A DNA stretch of 32,849 nucleotides from Rahnella victoriana (GTDB taxonomy: Bacteria > Pseudomonadota > Gammaproteobacteria > Enterobacterales > Enterobacteriaceae). The notes beneath the pieces are model-generated. The model saw only the letters and a program-made list of their open reading frames with translations. It made no database searches and had not been told where the DNA came from. Shown in pieces: positions 9,737-20,189 of this stretch. The first letter of the stretch is position 1, and every line of letters begins with the position of its first letter. The DNA lies in assembly GCF_004330295.1 (NCBI RefSeq), contig NZ_SJOJ01000039.1:1-32849 (forward strand), written 5' to 3'. Both the position numbers and the translations under genes were made by a program.

Positions 9737-10714
9737 TCAGGCGCGGGTCACCGGGAAGGCCAGCACATCACTCAGGCTTTCAGCGCCGAGGGCAATCATA
9801 ATCAGGCGGTCAACACCCAGCGCCACACCGGAACACTCCGGCATACCGTGCGCTAAGGCATCCAGCAGATTGTTATCGACAGGATGCTGCGGCAGGCCGC
9901 GCGCCGTACGTTTGCGGTTATCCTGCTCGAATCGCTGACGCTGCTCGCGACTGTCTGTCAGTTCACGGAAACCGTTCGCCAGCTCAATGCCTTTGTAATA
10001 CACCTCAAAACGCTCCGCCACACGGTGGTCTTCCGTGCTGATTTCTGCCAGAGCGGCCTGGGTCGCCGGGAAGTGATAAACGAACGTCGGTTTGTCGCGG
10101 CCAATGTGTGGCTCGACACCCATGGTGAACAGCAGCTGCAACAGCGTATCGCGGTCTTCTTCGGTATCGGCAATGTTGGATAAATCCAGTTTCGCCGCCG
10201 CTTCACGCAACTCAGTTTTATCGGCAGACAACGGATCCACGCCGAGATGGCGGGTAAACGCCTGCTGATAAGAAAGTGTTTCTGCGGTATCGCAGTCGAG
10301 AACCTGCTGGAGCAAATCATCCACTTCATTCATCAGGCGGTACATGTCATAACGCGGACGGTACCATTCCAGCATGGTGAATTCGGGGTTATGGTGACGC
10401 CCGGCTTCTTCATTACGGAAGCTGCGTCCCATCTGATAAATCGGACCACTGCCCGCCGCCAGCAGACGTTTCATGTGATATTCCGGGCTGGTCATCAGAT
10501 ACAACGTCATGCCATCAGCTGCGCCCGGCCCGACAAAACGTGTCTCAAACGGCACCAGATGAATGTCGGTCACCGTGGCCTGACTCATGGCTGGCGTTTC
10601 GACTTCCAGTACGCCGCGATCGGCAAAGAAACGTCGAATCTCAGCGAGAATAGCCGCACGCTTCAACAAATTGGCGATGGGAGCACTGGGTTGCCAGCTT
10701 GCTGTTTCGCTCAT
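9737..10714 (-). CDS. epmA: EF-P--(R)-beta-lysine ligase
   Basis: A truncated class II lysyl-tRNA synthetase paralogue (GenX/PoxA) of 325 residues. It lacks the anticodon-binding domain and attaches (R)-beta-lysine to K34 of EF-P. Motif 2 is seen as [20 protein letters not shown], and motif 3 as [14 protein letters not shown] near the C-terminus. The length equals that of the E. coli enzyme. It is divergent from frdA, as in E. coli. Its substrate protein gene efp and the aminomutase gene epmB lie 5-7 kb away in this window. Confidence 0.97.
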   Translation of the reverse strand: MSETASWQPSAPIANLLKRAAILAEIRRFFADRGVLEVETPAMSQATVTDIHLVPFETRFVGPGAADGMTLYLMTSPEYHMKRLLAAGSGPIYQMGRSFRNEEAGRHHNPEFTMLEWYRPRYDMYRLMNEVDDLLQQVLDCDTAETLSYQQAFTRHLGVDPLSADKTELREAAAKLDLSNIADTEEDRDTLLQLLFTMGVEPHIGRDKPTFVYHFPATQAALAEISTEDHRVAERFEVYYKGIELANGFRELTDSREQRQRFEQDNRKRTARGLPQHPVDNNLLDALAHGMPECSGVALGVDRLIMIALGAESLSDVLAFPVTRA

Positions 10715-10817
10715 GGTGATTTACTCCGAATTCAGAAAAGTCATGCAGTCTACCTGCATCCCCGCAGGCAAACAAATATCTCATTTTGCAAAGCACAATG
10801 CAGAGAAAGCCTAAACC

Positions 10818-10859
10818 CGCGTTCACATCAAATTACCACTTCTACCCCTTTGGTATCAT
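10818..10859 (+). promoter_or_regulatory. candidate frd promoter with FNR and NarL sites
   Basis: A -10 TATCAT (10854-10859) would start transcription near 10866. A 14-bp FNR-like site (10818-10831) has a good right half ATCAA and a degenerate left half CGCGT, and is centred 41.5 bp upstream of that start, the class II activator position. A NarL-type heptamer TACCCCT is at 10843-10849. Anaerobic activation by FNR and nitrate repression by NarL are known for frd in E. coli; the sites here are pattern matches. Confidence 0.45.
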
Positions 10860-10927
10860 AATTCCCTTACAAACTATAAGAATATCAGCCGCCGGGACAG
10901 CGCCTGTATGTCATCGGGGTTCACTAA

Positions 10928-10969
10928 CTCTTCGATTCTGAAGAGCTTTTCGCGGGTGTTTCAAACCCG
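10928..10969 (+). other. two hairpins in the frd leader
   Basis: CTCTTC/GAAGAG (10928-10945, 6-nt loop, followed by CTTTT) and CGGGT/ACCCG (10953-10969) are small perfect hairpins between the predicted frd start and the frdA ribosome site TGGAGGA. They could affect leader stability or cause partial termination, or may be incidental. Confidence 0.3.
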
Positions 10970-10997
10970 ATCTCATTGATGATAGTGGAGGAATGCA

Positions 10998-12797
10998 GTG
11001 CAAACCTTTAACGCCGACATTGCAATTATAGGTGCAGGTGGGGCGGGTTTACGCGCAGCAATAGCCGCAGCGGAAGCCAATCCCAACCTGAATATCGCGT
11101 TGATTTCGAAAGTGTACCCAATGCGCAGCCACACGGTGGCCGCCGAAGGCGGTTCGGCCGCAGTGACGCAAGATCACGACAGTTTTGATTTTCACTTCCA
11201 GGATACCGTTTCCGGAGGCGACTGGCTGTGTGAGCAGGACGTGGTGGAACATTTCGTTCATCAGTGCCCGACTGAAATGGCCCAGCTTGAACTGTGGGGT
11301 TGCCCGTGGAGCCGTAAAGAGGACGGTTCCGTCAATGTCCGCCGCTTCGGCGGGATGAAGATCGAACGCACATGGTTCGCTGCCGATAAAACCGGCTTCC
11401 ACATGCTGCACACCCTGTTTCAGACGTCCCTGAAATACCCGCAAATCAAACGCTTCGATGAGCATTTCGTTCTCGACATTCTGGTCGATGAAGGCCAGGT
11501 GCGCGGCGTGGTCGCCATCAATATGATGGAAGGCACCCGCGTACAAATCCGCGCCAACGCCGTGGTCATGGCGACCGGCGGTGCAGGCCGCGTTTACCGT
11601 TACAACACCAACGGCGGCATCGTCACCGGCGATGGCATGGGCATGGCGTTCCGCCACGGCATTCCGCTACGCGACATGGAGTTCGTGCAATATCATCCGA
11701 CCGGCCTGCCGGGTTCCGGCATTCTGATGACGGAAGGCTGCCGCGGTGAAGGCGGTATTCTGGTCAATAAAGACGGTTACCGTTATCTGCAGGATTACGG
11801 CATGGGGCCGGAAACGCCGCTGGGCGAGCCGAAAAATAAATACATGGAACTGGGCCCGCGCGACAAAGTCTCTCAGGCTTTCTGGCACGAATGGCGCGCC
11901 GGACGCACCATCGAAACCCCGCGTGGCGACGTGGTGTATCTGGATTTACGTCATCTGGGCGAGAAAAAACTGCGCGAGCGGCTGCCCTTTATCTGCGAGC
12001 TGGCTAAAGCCTACGTCGGCGTCGATCCGATTACCGATCCGATCCCGGTGCGCCCTACCGCACACTACACCATGGGCGGCATCGAAACGGATGCGCAGTG
12101 TGAAACCCGAATCAAAGGTCTGTTTGCCGTCGGCGAATGTTCTTCTGTCGGCCTGCACGGTGCTAACCGCCTCGGCTCAAACTCACTGGCAGAACTGGTG
12201 GTGTTCGGGCGTATGGCCGGTGAAAAAGCGGCAGAACGCGCAGCAGAAGCCAAAGATACCGGCAACAGTGCAGCGTTAGACGCACAGGTGCGTGATATCG
12301 AAAACCGTCTTGCCGCACTGATGGCACAGGAAGGCGATGAAAGCTGGGCGGCCATCCGTGACGAAATGGGTCTGGCGATGGAAGAAGGTTGCGGCATTTA
12401 CCGCACCACCGAGCTGATGCAGAAAACCATCGATAAGCTGGCGGAACTGAAGGAACGCTTCAAACGGGTGAAAATCCAGGATACCTCCAGCGTGTTCAAT
12501 ACCGATTTGCTGTACACCATCGAACTGGGGCATGGCCTGGAAGTCGCCGAATGTATGGCGCATTCCGCAATCAATCGTCGCGAATCACGTGGCGCACATC
12601 AGCGTCTCGATGAAGGTTGTACTGAACGTGATGACGTGAATTTCCTCAGGCATACCCTGGCCTTTTATCAGCCAGATTCCGCCCCGCGTCTGGAATACGG
12701 TGACGTGAAAATTACCACGCTGCCTCCGGCAAAACGTGTGTACGGCGGGGAATCTGAGACTCACGATAAAAAAGATAAGGAGCAATCACGTGGCTAA
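10998..12797 (+). CDS. frdA: fumarate reductase flavoprotein subunit
   Basis: The catalytic subunit of menaquinol:fumarate reductase, which reduces fumarate to succinate in anaerobic respiration on the cytoplasmic face of the inner membrane. It has 599 residues. The FAD-binding motif GAGGAG is at 12-17, the covalent flavin attachment is H45 in [10 protein letters not shown], and the active-site HPTG motif starts at H233. The near identity with E. coli FrdA leaves no doubt about the subunit. It starts at GTG 10998 with TGGAGGA just upstream, and its end overlaps frdB by 8 bp, indicating coupled translation. Confidence 0.98.
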   Translation: MQTFNADIAIIGAGGAGLRAAIAAAEANPNLNIALISKVYPMRSHTVAAEGGSAAVTQDHDSFDFHFQDTVSGGDWLCEQDVVEHFVHQCPTEMAQLELWGCPWSRKEDGSVNVRRFGGMKIERTWFAADKTGFHMLHTLFQTSLKYPQIKRFDEHFVLDILVDEGQVRGVVAINMMEGTRVQIRANAVVMATGGAGRVYRYNTNGGIVTGDGMGMAFRHGIPLRDMEFVQYHPTGLPGSGILMTEGCRGEGGILVNKDGYRYLQDYGMGPETPLGEPKNKYMELGPRDKVSQAFWHEWRAGRTIETPRGDVVYLDLRHLGEKKLRERLPFICELAKAYVGVDPITDPIPVRPTAHYTMGGIETDAQCETRIKGLFAVGECSSVGLHGANRLGSNSLAELVVFGRMAGEKAAERAAEAKDTGNSAALDAQVRDIENRLAALMAQEGDESWAAIRDEMGLAMEEGCGIYRTTELMQKTIDKLAELKERFKRVKIQDTSSVFNTDLLYTIELGHGLEVAECMAHSAINRRESRGAHQRLDEGCTERDDVNFLRHTLAFYQPDSAPRLEYGDVKITTLPPAKRVYGGESETHDKKDKEQSRG

Positions 12798-13524
12798 AAT
12801 GCGCAGCCTGAAGGTTGAAATCATGCGCTATAACCCGGAAACGGACAGCGCGCCGCATCCGGTGGTGTATGACGTGCCTTTCGATGAAACAACGTCACTG
12901 CTCGATGCGCTGGGTTACATCAAAGATCATCTGGCAGCAGACCTTTCCTACCGCTGGTCGTGCCGTATGGCGATCTGCGGCTCCTGCGGCATGATGATCA
13001 ACAAGGTGCCGAAACTGGCCTGCAAAACCTTCCTGCGGGAATACCCGGAAGGCATGCAGGTGGAAGCGCTGGCGAATTTCCCGGTCGAGCGTGATCTGGT
13101 GGTCGATATGACCCACTTTATCGAAAGCCTGGAAGCCATCAAACCTTACATTATCGGCAATACCCGCACCGTGGGTGAAGGCCCCGGTAAACAAACCCCG
13201 GCGCAAATGGAGAAATATCATCAGTTCTCCGGCTGCATCAACTGCGGTTTATGCTACGCCGCCTGCCCGCAGTTTGGCCTGAATCCTGAATTCATCGGCC
13301 CCGCCGCTATCACTCTCGCGCACCGCTACAACCTCGATAACCGTGACCACGGCAAGGCGCAACGTATGCCGCAGTTAAACGGTCAGAACGGCGTCTGGAG
13401 TTGTACGTTCGTCGGGTATTGCTCCGAAGTCTGTCCGAAGCACGTCGACCCTGCTGCCGCCATTCAGCAAGGCAAAGTCGAAAGCGCTAAAGACTTCATG
13501 ATCGCGAGGCTGAGACCGCAATGA
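12790..13524 (+). CDS. frdB: fumarate reductase iron-sulfur subunit
   Basis: The electron-transfer subunit of 244 residues with three Fe-S centres. The [2Fe-2S] ligands are C58, C63, C66 and C78. The two ferredoxin-like clusters use C149, C152, C155 and C159 ([11 protein letters not shown]) together with C205, C211 and C215. GTG at 12790 was chosen because AAGGAG lies 7 nt upstream and the resulting [17 protein letters not shown] matches the family; an ATG further upstream lies inside frdA. It links FAD in FrdA to menaquinol at FrdCD. Confidence 0.98.
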   Translation: MAKMRSLKVEIMRYNPETDSAPHPVVYDVPFDETTSLLDALGYIKDHLAADLSYRWSCRMAICGSCGMMINKVPKLACKTFLREYPEGMQVEALANFPVERDLVVDMTHFIESLEAIKPYIIGNTRTVGEGPGKQTPAQMEKYHQFSGCINCGLCYAACPQFGLNPEFIGPAAITLAHRYNLDNRDHGKAQRMPQLNGQNGVWSCTFVGYCSEVCPKHVDPAAAIQQGKVESAKDFMIARLRPQ

Positions 13525-13535
13525 GGGAGGACAAT

Positions 13536-13946
13536 ATGACAACGCAAAGTACAGGCAGCAAACGTAAACCCTACGTGCGTCAGATGAAAGCCAGCTGGTG
13601 GCAAAGCCTGCCGTTCTACCGGTTTTACATGATCCGTGAAGGCACGGCGGTCCCGGCGGTGTGGTTCAGCCTGTTGCTGCTGGCGGGAATTTTCTCGTTA
13701 CGCAACGGCGCGGAAAGCTGGGCGGGTTTTGTGCATTTTCTGCAAAATCCGGTGGTTTTGCTGATTAACCTCATCGCCCTGCTCGCGGCCTTGCTGCATA
13801 CCAAAACCTGGTTCGAACTGGCACCGAAAGCCTCCATTGTTGTGGTGAAAGGCAAAAAAATGGGACCGGAACCGGTCATTGCCGGTTTCTGGGGCGTGAC
13901 CGTTGTCGTGACGCTGGTTATTCTCGCCATCGCACTGTTTCTTTAA
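13536..13946 (+). CDS. frdC: fumarate reductase membrane anchor subunit C
   Basis: A small membrane anchor of 136 residues with three hydrophobic helices that, with FrdD, holds the quinone site. The conserved [18 protein letters not shown] contains E35, which corresponds to the quinone-site E29 of E. coli; the N-terminus here is a few residues longer. ATG 13536 is preferred over 13521 because GGGAGGA lies 5 nt before it. It is the third gene of the frd operon. Confidence 0.96.
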   Translation: MTTQSTGSKRKPYVRQMKASWWQSLPFYRFYMIREGTAVPAVWFSLLLLAGIFSLRNGAESWAGFVHFLQNPVVLLINLIALLAALLHTKTWFELAPKASIVVVKGKKMGPEPVIAGFWGVTVVVTLVILAIALFL

Positions 13947-13955
13947 GGAGGCGAC

Positions 13956-14315
13956 ATGAAAAATACTCTTCCTAAACGTTCAGATGAGCCGGTGTTCTGG
14001 GGATTGTTTGGTGCCGGTGGTATGTGGAGCGCGATTTTCGCGCCGGTGATGATTCTGCTGGTGTGCTTTCTGCTGCCGCTGGGATTTTTCCCCGGTGACG
14101 CACTGAGCTATCCGCGTGTGCTGGCGTTCGCGCAGAGCTGGATCGGGCGGCTGTTCCTGCTGCTGATGATCGTGCTGCCGCTGTGGTGCGGACTGCACCG
14201 GATCCATCATGCGATGCATGATCTGAAGATCCACGTTCCGGCCGGTAAATGGGTGTTCTACGGGCTGGCAACGATCTTAAGTATTGTCACCCTTATCGTA
14301 TTGATCCGTCTCTGA
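13956..14315 (+). CDS. frdD: fumarate reductase membrane anchor subunit D
   Basis: The second membrane anchor, 119 residues with three hydrophobic helices; it begins [21 protein letters not shown], close to E. coli FrdD. It follows frdC after 9 bp with AAGGAGG before the ATG. It is the last gene of the operon, with a terminator 22 bp downstream. In E. coli the ampC promoter lies inside frdD, but here no ampC follows. Confidence 0.96.
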   Translation: MKNTLPKRSDEPVFWGLFGAGGMWSAIFAPVMILLVCFLLPLGFFPGDALSYPRVLAFAQSWIGRLFLLLMIVLPLWCGLHRIHHAMHDLKIHVPAGKWVFYGLATILSIVTLIVLIRL

Positions 14316-14336
14316 TCCCTTCGGATCTGACTTTCC

Positions 14337-14370
14337 AGCGGCCATCTCTCTGGCCGCTGCTTTCATTTTT
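14337..14370 (+). terminator. Rho-independent terminator of frdABCD
   Basis: AGCGGCCA and TGGCCGCT form a perfect 8-bp stem with a 6-nt pyrimidine loop, followed after GCTTTCA by five T. It lies shortly after frdD. Confidence 0.8.
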
Positions 14371-14403
14371 CCCCGCCGGTTTTCCCTTTTCCCGTGTTGT
14401 TAC

Positions 14404-14412
14404 CTACACTTA
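14404..14412 (+). promoter_or_regulatory. sigma-S-like -10 element of blc
   Basis: CTACACTTA, 26 nt before the blc start, resembles the extended -10 of sigma-S promoters (CTATACTTA type). RpoS control of blc is known in E. coli. The same nonamer lies upstream of ecnB on the other strand. Confidence 0.5.
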
Positions 14413-14438
14413 GTCGAAACACTAAGGAAGGAAACTCT

Positions 14439-14963
14439 ATGCGTATCTGGTCAAAACTCGGCGTCATCGTGACAGCAGTCATGTCTGTCGCCTGTAGCGT
14501 CACACCACCGAAAGACGTCAACGTCGTCAATAACTTCGAACTCACCCGCTATCTGGGCACCTGGTATGAAGTCGCCAGACTGGATCATCGTTTTGAGAGC
14601 GGGCTGGAGCGCGTCACGGCGAATTACAGCCTGCGCGACGATGGCGGTGTGAAAGTCATTAACCGCGGGTTTAATCCGCAGAAGAATAAATGGCAGGAAA
14701 GCGAAGGCAAAGGTTACTTCACCGGATCGCCTGCGCGGGCGGCGCTCAAGGTGTCATTCTTCGGCCCGTTCTATGGCGGCTATAACGTGATTGAGCTGGA
14801 TAAGGATTATCAGTACGCGCTGGTTTGCGGCCCAGATAAAAGCTATTTGTGGATCCTGTCACGCACTCCGACGCTGGATGACAGCGTGAAGCAGAAGCTT
14901 CTGCAAACCGCGCAGCGGTATGGATTTGATACCAGCAAACTGGTGTGGGTGAAACAGCCCTGA
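14439..14963 (+). CDS. blc: outer-membrane lipocalin Blc
   Basis: A bacterial lipocalin of 174 residues, an outer-membrane lipoprotein that binds lysophospholipids and fatty acids. The lipocalin GxW motif is in RYLGTWYEVARLDHRFE, and the block ALKVSFFGPFYGGYNVI is diagnostic of Blc. ATG 14439 follows AAGGAAGG; an upstream in-frame start would add 15 residues without a ribosome site. The signal peptide ends at MSVAC with C19 as the lipidation residue, but Ser at -3 is not the usual Leu/Val/Ile. It sits between frdD and the entericidin genes; ampC and sugE, its E. coli neighbours, are absent. Confidence 0.95.
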   Translation: MRIWSKLGVIVTAVMSVACSVTPPKDVNVVNNFELTRYLGTWYEVARLDHRFESGLERVTANYSLRDDGGVKVINRGFNPQKNKWQESEGKGYFTGSPARAALKVSFFGPFYGGYNVIELDKDYQYALVCGPDKSYLWILSRTPTLDDSVKQKLLQTAQRYGFDTSKLVWVKQP

Positions 14964-15037
14964 TTCTTGTGCCCCATAAACAACACTGCCTGCATCAATG
15001 TGCAGGCAGACTTCAGCTTACTTCACGTCAATTACCG

Positions 15038-15172
15038 CTATTGTGCGCTTTTCTGAATGGCTTCCCCACCGGCAGAGACATCTTCCCCCACGCCACGCGT
15101 GGTGTTGCAGGCGGTTAACGCAGAAGACAGGATAAGAACAGACAAGATAGCGAGGATACTTTTCTTCAACAT
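15038..15172 (-). CDS. ecnB: entericidin B-type small lipoprotein
   Basis: A 44-residue lipoprotein: signal peptide [17 protein letters not shown], lipobox LTAC with C22, then [18 protein letters not shown], the entericidin core. Entericidin B is a stationary-phase membrane lipoprotein described as bacteriolytic in E. coli and Citrobacter, opposed by entericidin A. The ATG is preceded by AAGGAA at good spacing. It lies downstream of ecnA on the same strand, as in E. coli, and has its own sigma-S-like -10. Confidence 0.92.
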   Translation of the reverse strand: MLKKSILAILSVLILSSALTACNTTRGVGEDVSAGGEAIQKSAQ

Positions 15173-15213
15173 ATAAATTTCCTTCCTATAAGAGAATGTA
15201 AAGTACGACGCTT

Positions 15214-15222
15214 TAAGTGTAG
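15214..15222 (-). promoter_or_regulatory. sigma-S-like -10 element of ecnB
   Basis: On the minus strand CTACACTTA lies 41 nt before the ecnB ATG. RpoS dependence of ecnB is established in E. coli, and the nonamer is identical to that in front of blc. Confidence 0.5.
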
Positions 15223-15289
15223 ATAACTTTCAGGAAATTGAAGCGAACAGGAGGGATTTTAGGACTGTTGGAAAAACGAGGCTGAAGAA

Positions 15290-15418
15290 TCAGCCTGCTT
15301 TGGAAATCGCGCCACCCAGATGCTGGATGTCTTCACCGAAACCATGAACCGTGTTGCAGCCGGATAACGAAGCCAGCAACATCACTGAAACCACGATAAA
15401 CATCATCTTCTTCAACAT
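15290..15418 (-). CDS. ecnA: entericidin A-type small lipoprotein
   Basis: A 42-residue lipoprotein with signal peptide MLKKMMFIVVSVMLLASLS, lipobox LSGC with C21, and the core NTVHGFGEDIQHLGGAISKAG, matching entericidin A. The chosen ATG has no good Shine-Dalgarno sequence. The open frame continues upstream to ATG 15490 (preceded by AGGA), but that would place 24 unrelated residues before the signal peptide, and the extension is encoded by a strong hairpin. The start is therefore less sure than the gene. It lies between efp and ecnB on the same strand. Confidence 0.88.
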   Translation of the reverse strand: MLKKMMFIVVSVMLLASLSGCNTVHGFGEDIQHLGGAISKAG

Positions 15419-15452
15419 GGTAAACACAATCCAATTCAACAAGTTGGGGCTG

Positions 15453-15488
15453 GAAAGCTGCGACAGGCATTCCCCTGTGGCAGCTTTC
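15453..15488 (-). other. 15-bp hairpin between efp and ecnA
   Basis: GAAAGCTGCGACAGG and CCTGTGGCAGCTTTC pair over 15 positions with one mismatch and a 6-nt loop. No T-run follows on either strand, so it is not a standard terminator. It sits 25 bp after efp and 34 bp before the ecnA start, and could stabilise the efp mRNA end or hide the ecnA ribosome site. Confidence 0.6.
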
Positions 15489-15513
15489 ATCCGACGTAAT
15501 AAGTCCTGAGAAC

Positions 15514-16080
15514 TTATTTAACGCGGGAAACGTATTCGCCAGAGCGGGTGTCACAACGGACGATTTCGCCGATCTGCACGAACAATGGCACTTTAACCAC
15601 AGCGCCGGTGCTCAGGGTCGCTGGTTTGCCGCCGGTACCTGCGGTATCACCTTTCAGGCCCGGATCAGTATCGACAACTTCAGCTTCGATGAAGTTCGGT
15701 GGCTGAACCGCGATAGGACGGCCATCCCACAGAGTCACGATACATTCTGCGTTGTCCTGCAGCCATTTAGAGGCGTCAGAAACAGTTTTCTCTTCAACCT
15801 GATGCTGTTCAAACGTCTCAGGGTGCATGAAGTGGTAGAACTCACCGTCGTTGTACAGGTAGTTCATGTTGGTATCTACAACGTCAGCGCCTTCGCATGA
15901 GTCAGTAGATTTGAAGGTTTTTTCGACACGGGAACCGGTCAGCAGACGACGCATTTTAACGCGTGCGAAAGCCTGGCCTTTGCCTGGTTTTACAAATTCA
16001 CTGGATTCGATAGCGTAAGGCTCGCCCTCGAACATGATTTTAAGACCCGGACGGAAATCGTTGCTAGAATAAGTCGCCAT
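15514..16080 (-). CDS. efp: translation elongation factor P
   Basis: EF-P of 188 residues enters the ribosomal E site and rescues ribosomes stalled at polyproline. The modified loop is KPGKG with K34 at the tip, the residue that receives beta-lysine. Three beta-barrel domains follow, ending in the conserved [15 protein letters not shown]. Length and K34 numbering equal those of E. coli. It is divergent from epmB with only 38 bp between the start codons; epmA, the ligase, is also in this window. A hydroxylase gene (epmC) is not present here. Confidence 0.98.
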   Translation of the reverse strand: MATYSSNDFRPGLKIMFEGEPYAIESSEFVKPGKGQAFARVKMRRLLTGSRVEKTFKSTDSCEGADVVDTNMNYLYNDGEFYHFMHPETFEQHQVEEKTVSDASKWLQDNAECIVTLWDGRPIAVQPPNFIEAEVVDTDPGLKGDTAGTGGKPATLSTGAVVKVPLFVQIGEIVRCDTRSGEYVSRVK

Positions 16081-16118
16081 GATGGCCCTCTAATTTTAAA
16101 CTGGTATTAGCCAAAAAA

Positions 16119-17147
16119 ATGGCAAACATTGTAACCCTAAACACGCCATTTAGAGAAGATTGGTTGTATCAACTCGGCGATGTTATCACTGACCCGGATG
16201 AACTGCTTACTCTTCTGGCACTTAACGACAATGCAGAACTGCAAAGTGGGCGTGAAGCCCGTCGTTTGTTCCCGCTTCGCGTGCCCCGCGCCTTTGTGGC
16301 ACGTATGCAGCCGGGCGATCCACAGGATCCTTTATTGCTTCAGGTATTGACCGCACGCGAGGAATTTATCGCCGCGCCGGGCTTTACCACTGACCCGCTT
16401 GATGAACAACGCAGCGTTGTTCCGGGTCTGTTGCACAAGTATAGCAATCGCGCCCTGTTACTGGTGAAAGGCGGATGCGCGGTAAATTGCCGCTACTGTT
16501 TCCGCCGTCATTTCCCGTATCAGGACAACCAGGGAAATAAGGCCAACTGGGTTCAGGCGCTGGATTATATCCGCACACGCCCCGAACTCGATGAAATTAT
16601 TTTCTCCGGCGGCGATCCGCTGATGGCGAAAGATCACGAACTCGACTGGTTGATCAGCGAACTGGAAGGCATCGCGCACATTAAGCGGCTGCGTATCCAT
16701 ACCCGTTTGCCGGTCGTGATCCCTGCCCGCATCACCGATACCTTCTGCCAGCGCCTTGAAAAATCACGACTTCAGGTGCTGATGGTGACGCACATCAATC
16801 ACGCTAATGAGATTGATGATGCGTTGCGTGCCGGCATGGTGAAGCTGAAACGCCACGGCGTGACACTACTCAATCAAAGCGTGCTGCTGCGTGGCGTCAA
16901 TGATTCTGCTGATGTGCTTGCTGCGCTGAGTAACGCCCTGTTCGATGCCGGCATTTTGCCTTACTACATCCATGTGCTGGATAAAGTACAGGGCGCGGCG
17001 CATTTCATGGTGAATGACGACGAAGCGCGCGTCATCATGAAGGGGCTGATGAGTAAAGTGTCAGGCTATATGGTGCCGAAACTGACCCGCGAGATTGGCG
17101 GCGAGCCAAGCAAAACCATTTTGGATCTGCGGCTGAAGCAGTTTTAA
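16119..17147 (+). CDS. epmB: EF-P (R)-beta-lysine 2,3-aminomutase
   Basis: A radical-SAM, PLP-dependent enzyme of 342 residues that converts (S)-alpha-lysine to (R)-beta-lysine for EF-P modification. The CxxxCxxC cluster motif is C120, C124 and C127 in GGCAVNCRYCFRRHF. The PLP lysine is K332 in GEPSKTILDL, the E. coli position. The ATG at 16119 lies in AGCCAAAAAAATGG, without a recognisable ribosome site, but matches the family start MANIVTLNTP. It is divergent from efp. Confidence 0.97.
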   Translation: MANIVTLNTPFREDWLYQLGDVITDPDELLTLLALNDNAELQSGREARRLFPLRVPRAFVARMQPGDPQDPLLLQVLTAREEFIAAPGFTTDPLDEQRSVVPGLLHKYSNRALLLVKGGCAVNCRYCFRRHFPYQDNQGNKANWVQALDYIRTRPELDEIIFSGGDPLMAKDHELDWLISELEGIAHIKRLRIHTRLPVVIPARITDTFCQRLEKSRLQVLMVTHINHANEIDDALRAGMVKLKRHGVTLLNQSVLLRGVNDSADVLAALSNALFDAGILPYYIHVLDKVQGAAHFMVNDDEARVIMKGLMSKVSGYMVPKLTREIGGEPSKTILDLRLKQF

Positions 17148-17169
17148 CAACCTAATCTCCCCCCAAATA

Positions 17170-17273
17170 ATTCAAGTTGCAGGAAGGCGGCAAGTGAGGG
17201 AATCCCGATGAGCTTACTCAGGTAAGTGATTCGGGTGACTGAACGTAGCCAACGCGCCTGCAGCCTGAAGAAT
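17170..17273. repeat. enterobacterial intergenic palindromic repeat
   Basis: A 104-bp imperfect palindrome between epmB and yjeI. The outer arms ATTCAAGTTGCAGG and CCTGCAGCCTGAAGAAT pair with small bulges. The centre CCCGATGAGCTTAC / GTAAGTGATTCGGG pairs around TCAGG. Sequences of this form (CAAGTTGCAG...GGTAAGTGA...CTGAACG...) recur between genes in Serratia-like genomes. It has the size and layout of a non-coding, MITE- or ERIC-like element, and no ORF fits it. Confidence 0.7.
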
Positions 17274-17286
17274 GAAGGGGGAATGC

Positions 17287-17313
17287 AAAAAGGGATGCCA
17301 CGGGCATCCCTTT
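17287..17313 (-). terminator. Rho-independent terminator of yjeI
   Basis: AAAGGGATGCC and GGCATCCCTTT form an 11-bp stem with an ACG (CGT on the minus strand) loop; the T-run follows on the minus strand. It is also oriented to end convergent epmB transcripts. Confidence 0.88.
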
Positions 17314-17335
17314 AGTATTTATAGCCTTCACGCGA

Positions 17336-17680
17336 CTATGGACACTTATAAACCTGACCGACCATTTTGCTGTCAACCGGTGCAAAGCTGGACAGGAAGT
17401 TCTGTGACGGGCTGTTGGCACCATAGATGGTGTTGCCGCCCATGGCTGCCGCTTTATTACGCAGGTCATTGGCTGCACCACGCATGGAGCTGCCGTCGCC
17501 GCCGGTACCGGAGAACCAGTTGCTTTGGGCACCCGTTACTGCGCCAAGCAGCTGACATTCAGCGCCTGGTTTGTCGTCGGTGAATTTCACCTGCTGGCCC
17601 GCTGCATCCAGTTGATGAGTGGTACTGCACCCGGCAAGCAGCGCGATAGCTGACAGGCCCAGTAACATTTTAATCCGCAT
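17336..17680 (-). CDS. yjeI: YjeI-type small lipoprotein (DUF4156)
   Basis: A 114-residue predicted outer-membrane lipoprotein of unknown function. The signal peptide MRIKMLLGLSAIALLAGC has lipid-attachment residue C18. The body keeps the family segments AECQLLGAVTG, GSSMRGAANDLRNKAAAMGGNTIYG and GQVYKCP; two Cys besides C18 may form a disulfide. ATG 17680 was preferred over 17692 because GGGGAAAG lies directly before it. It lies between epmB and groL, the same place as in E. coli. Confidence 0.9.
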   Translation of the reverse strand: MRIKMLLGLSAIALLAGCSTTHQLDAAGQQVKFTDDKPGAECQLLGAVTGAQSNWFSGTGGDGSSMRGAANDLRNKAAAMGGNTIYGANSPSQNFLSSFAPVDSKMVGQVYKCP

Positions 17681-17873
17681 CACTTTCCCCATTTGTTTTT
17701 GTAATCACATAAAGCCTATCAGAAAACACCTGGCTCTCTTAGGCATCCGTTGCCACGCATACCCAAGTTTGCGCTATCGGTAAAAATCCGAAACCACGCA
17801 GAAATGAGTCTACACGCTAAAGGCCGACGACAATGAGAGTTATCTTACTGAACCTGATAAAAAAGGGTCAAAT

Positions 17874-17903
17874 AAAAAAACCCGGTCTTTTCAGACCGGG
17901 TTT
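17874..17903 (-). terminator. Rho-independent terminator of groSL
   Basis: CCCGGTCT and AGACCGGG (extended by AAA/TTT) form an 8-11-bp stem with a 4-nt loop; on the minus strand the stem runs into seven T. It lies 77 bp after groL. Confidence 0.92.
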
Positions 17904-17979
17904 CTTCAGTACATTGTGTCAGTAAGCAAAAATGCCCGCTGATTTGGCGTACCTGCGGATGAACGCAGGGGGATGATGA

Positions 17980-19638
<1,659 letters not shown>

Positions 19639-19679
19639 TTAAATTCGTTCTGTTCAGAAAAAAGTGGATCGGGGGACGA

Positions 19680-20054
<375 letters not shown>

Positions 20055-20055
20055 T

Positions 20056-20083
20056 TAATGGGGGCGATACCCTGCCCTTCAAG
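20056..20083 (-). promoter_or_regulatory. sigma-32 heat-shock promoter of groSL
   Basis: On the minus strand CTTGAA (20083..20078), a 14-nt spacer and CCCCATTA (20063..20056) match the heat-shock consensus (CTTGAA / CCCCATNT) nearly perfectly. The leader to groS is about 75 nt. Confidence 0.88.
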
Positions 20084-20189
20084 GGGAAGAACAGAAAAAA
20101 ATTTCGCTTTTTCTTTCGCACCTCAGGTCAGTAAAAAACCGCCTGAAATACACTTCCCAACAATGTCTTAACAATCAAGGCCACAGAGA

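Noticed and set aside
15419..15490. N-terminal extension of EcnA from ATG 15490
   Set aside because: It would place 24 residues encoded by a hairpin in front of a complete lipoprotein signal peptide.
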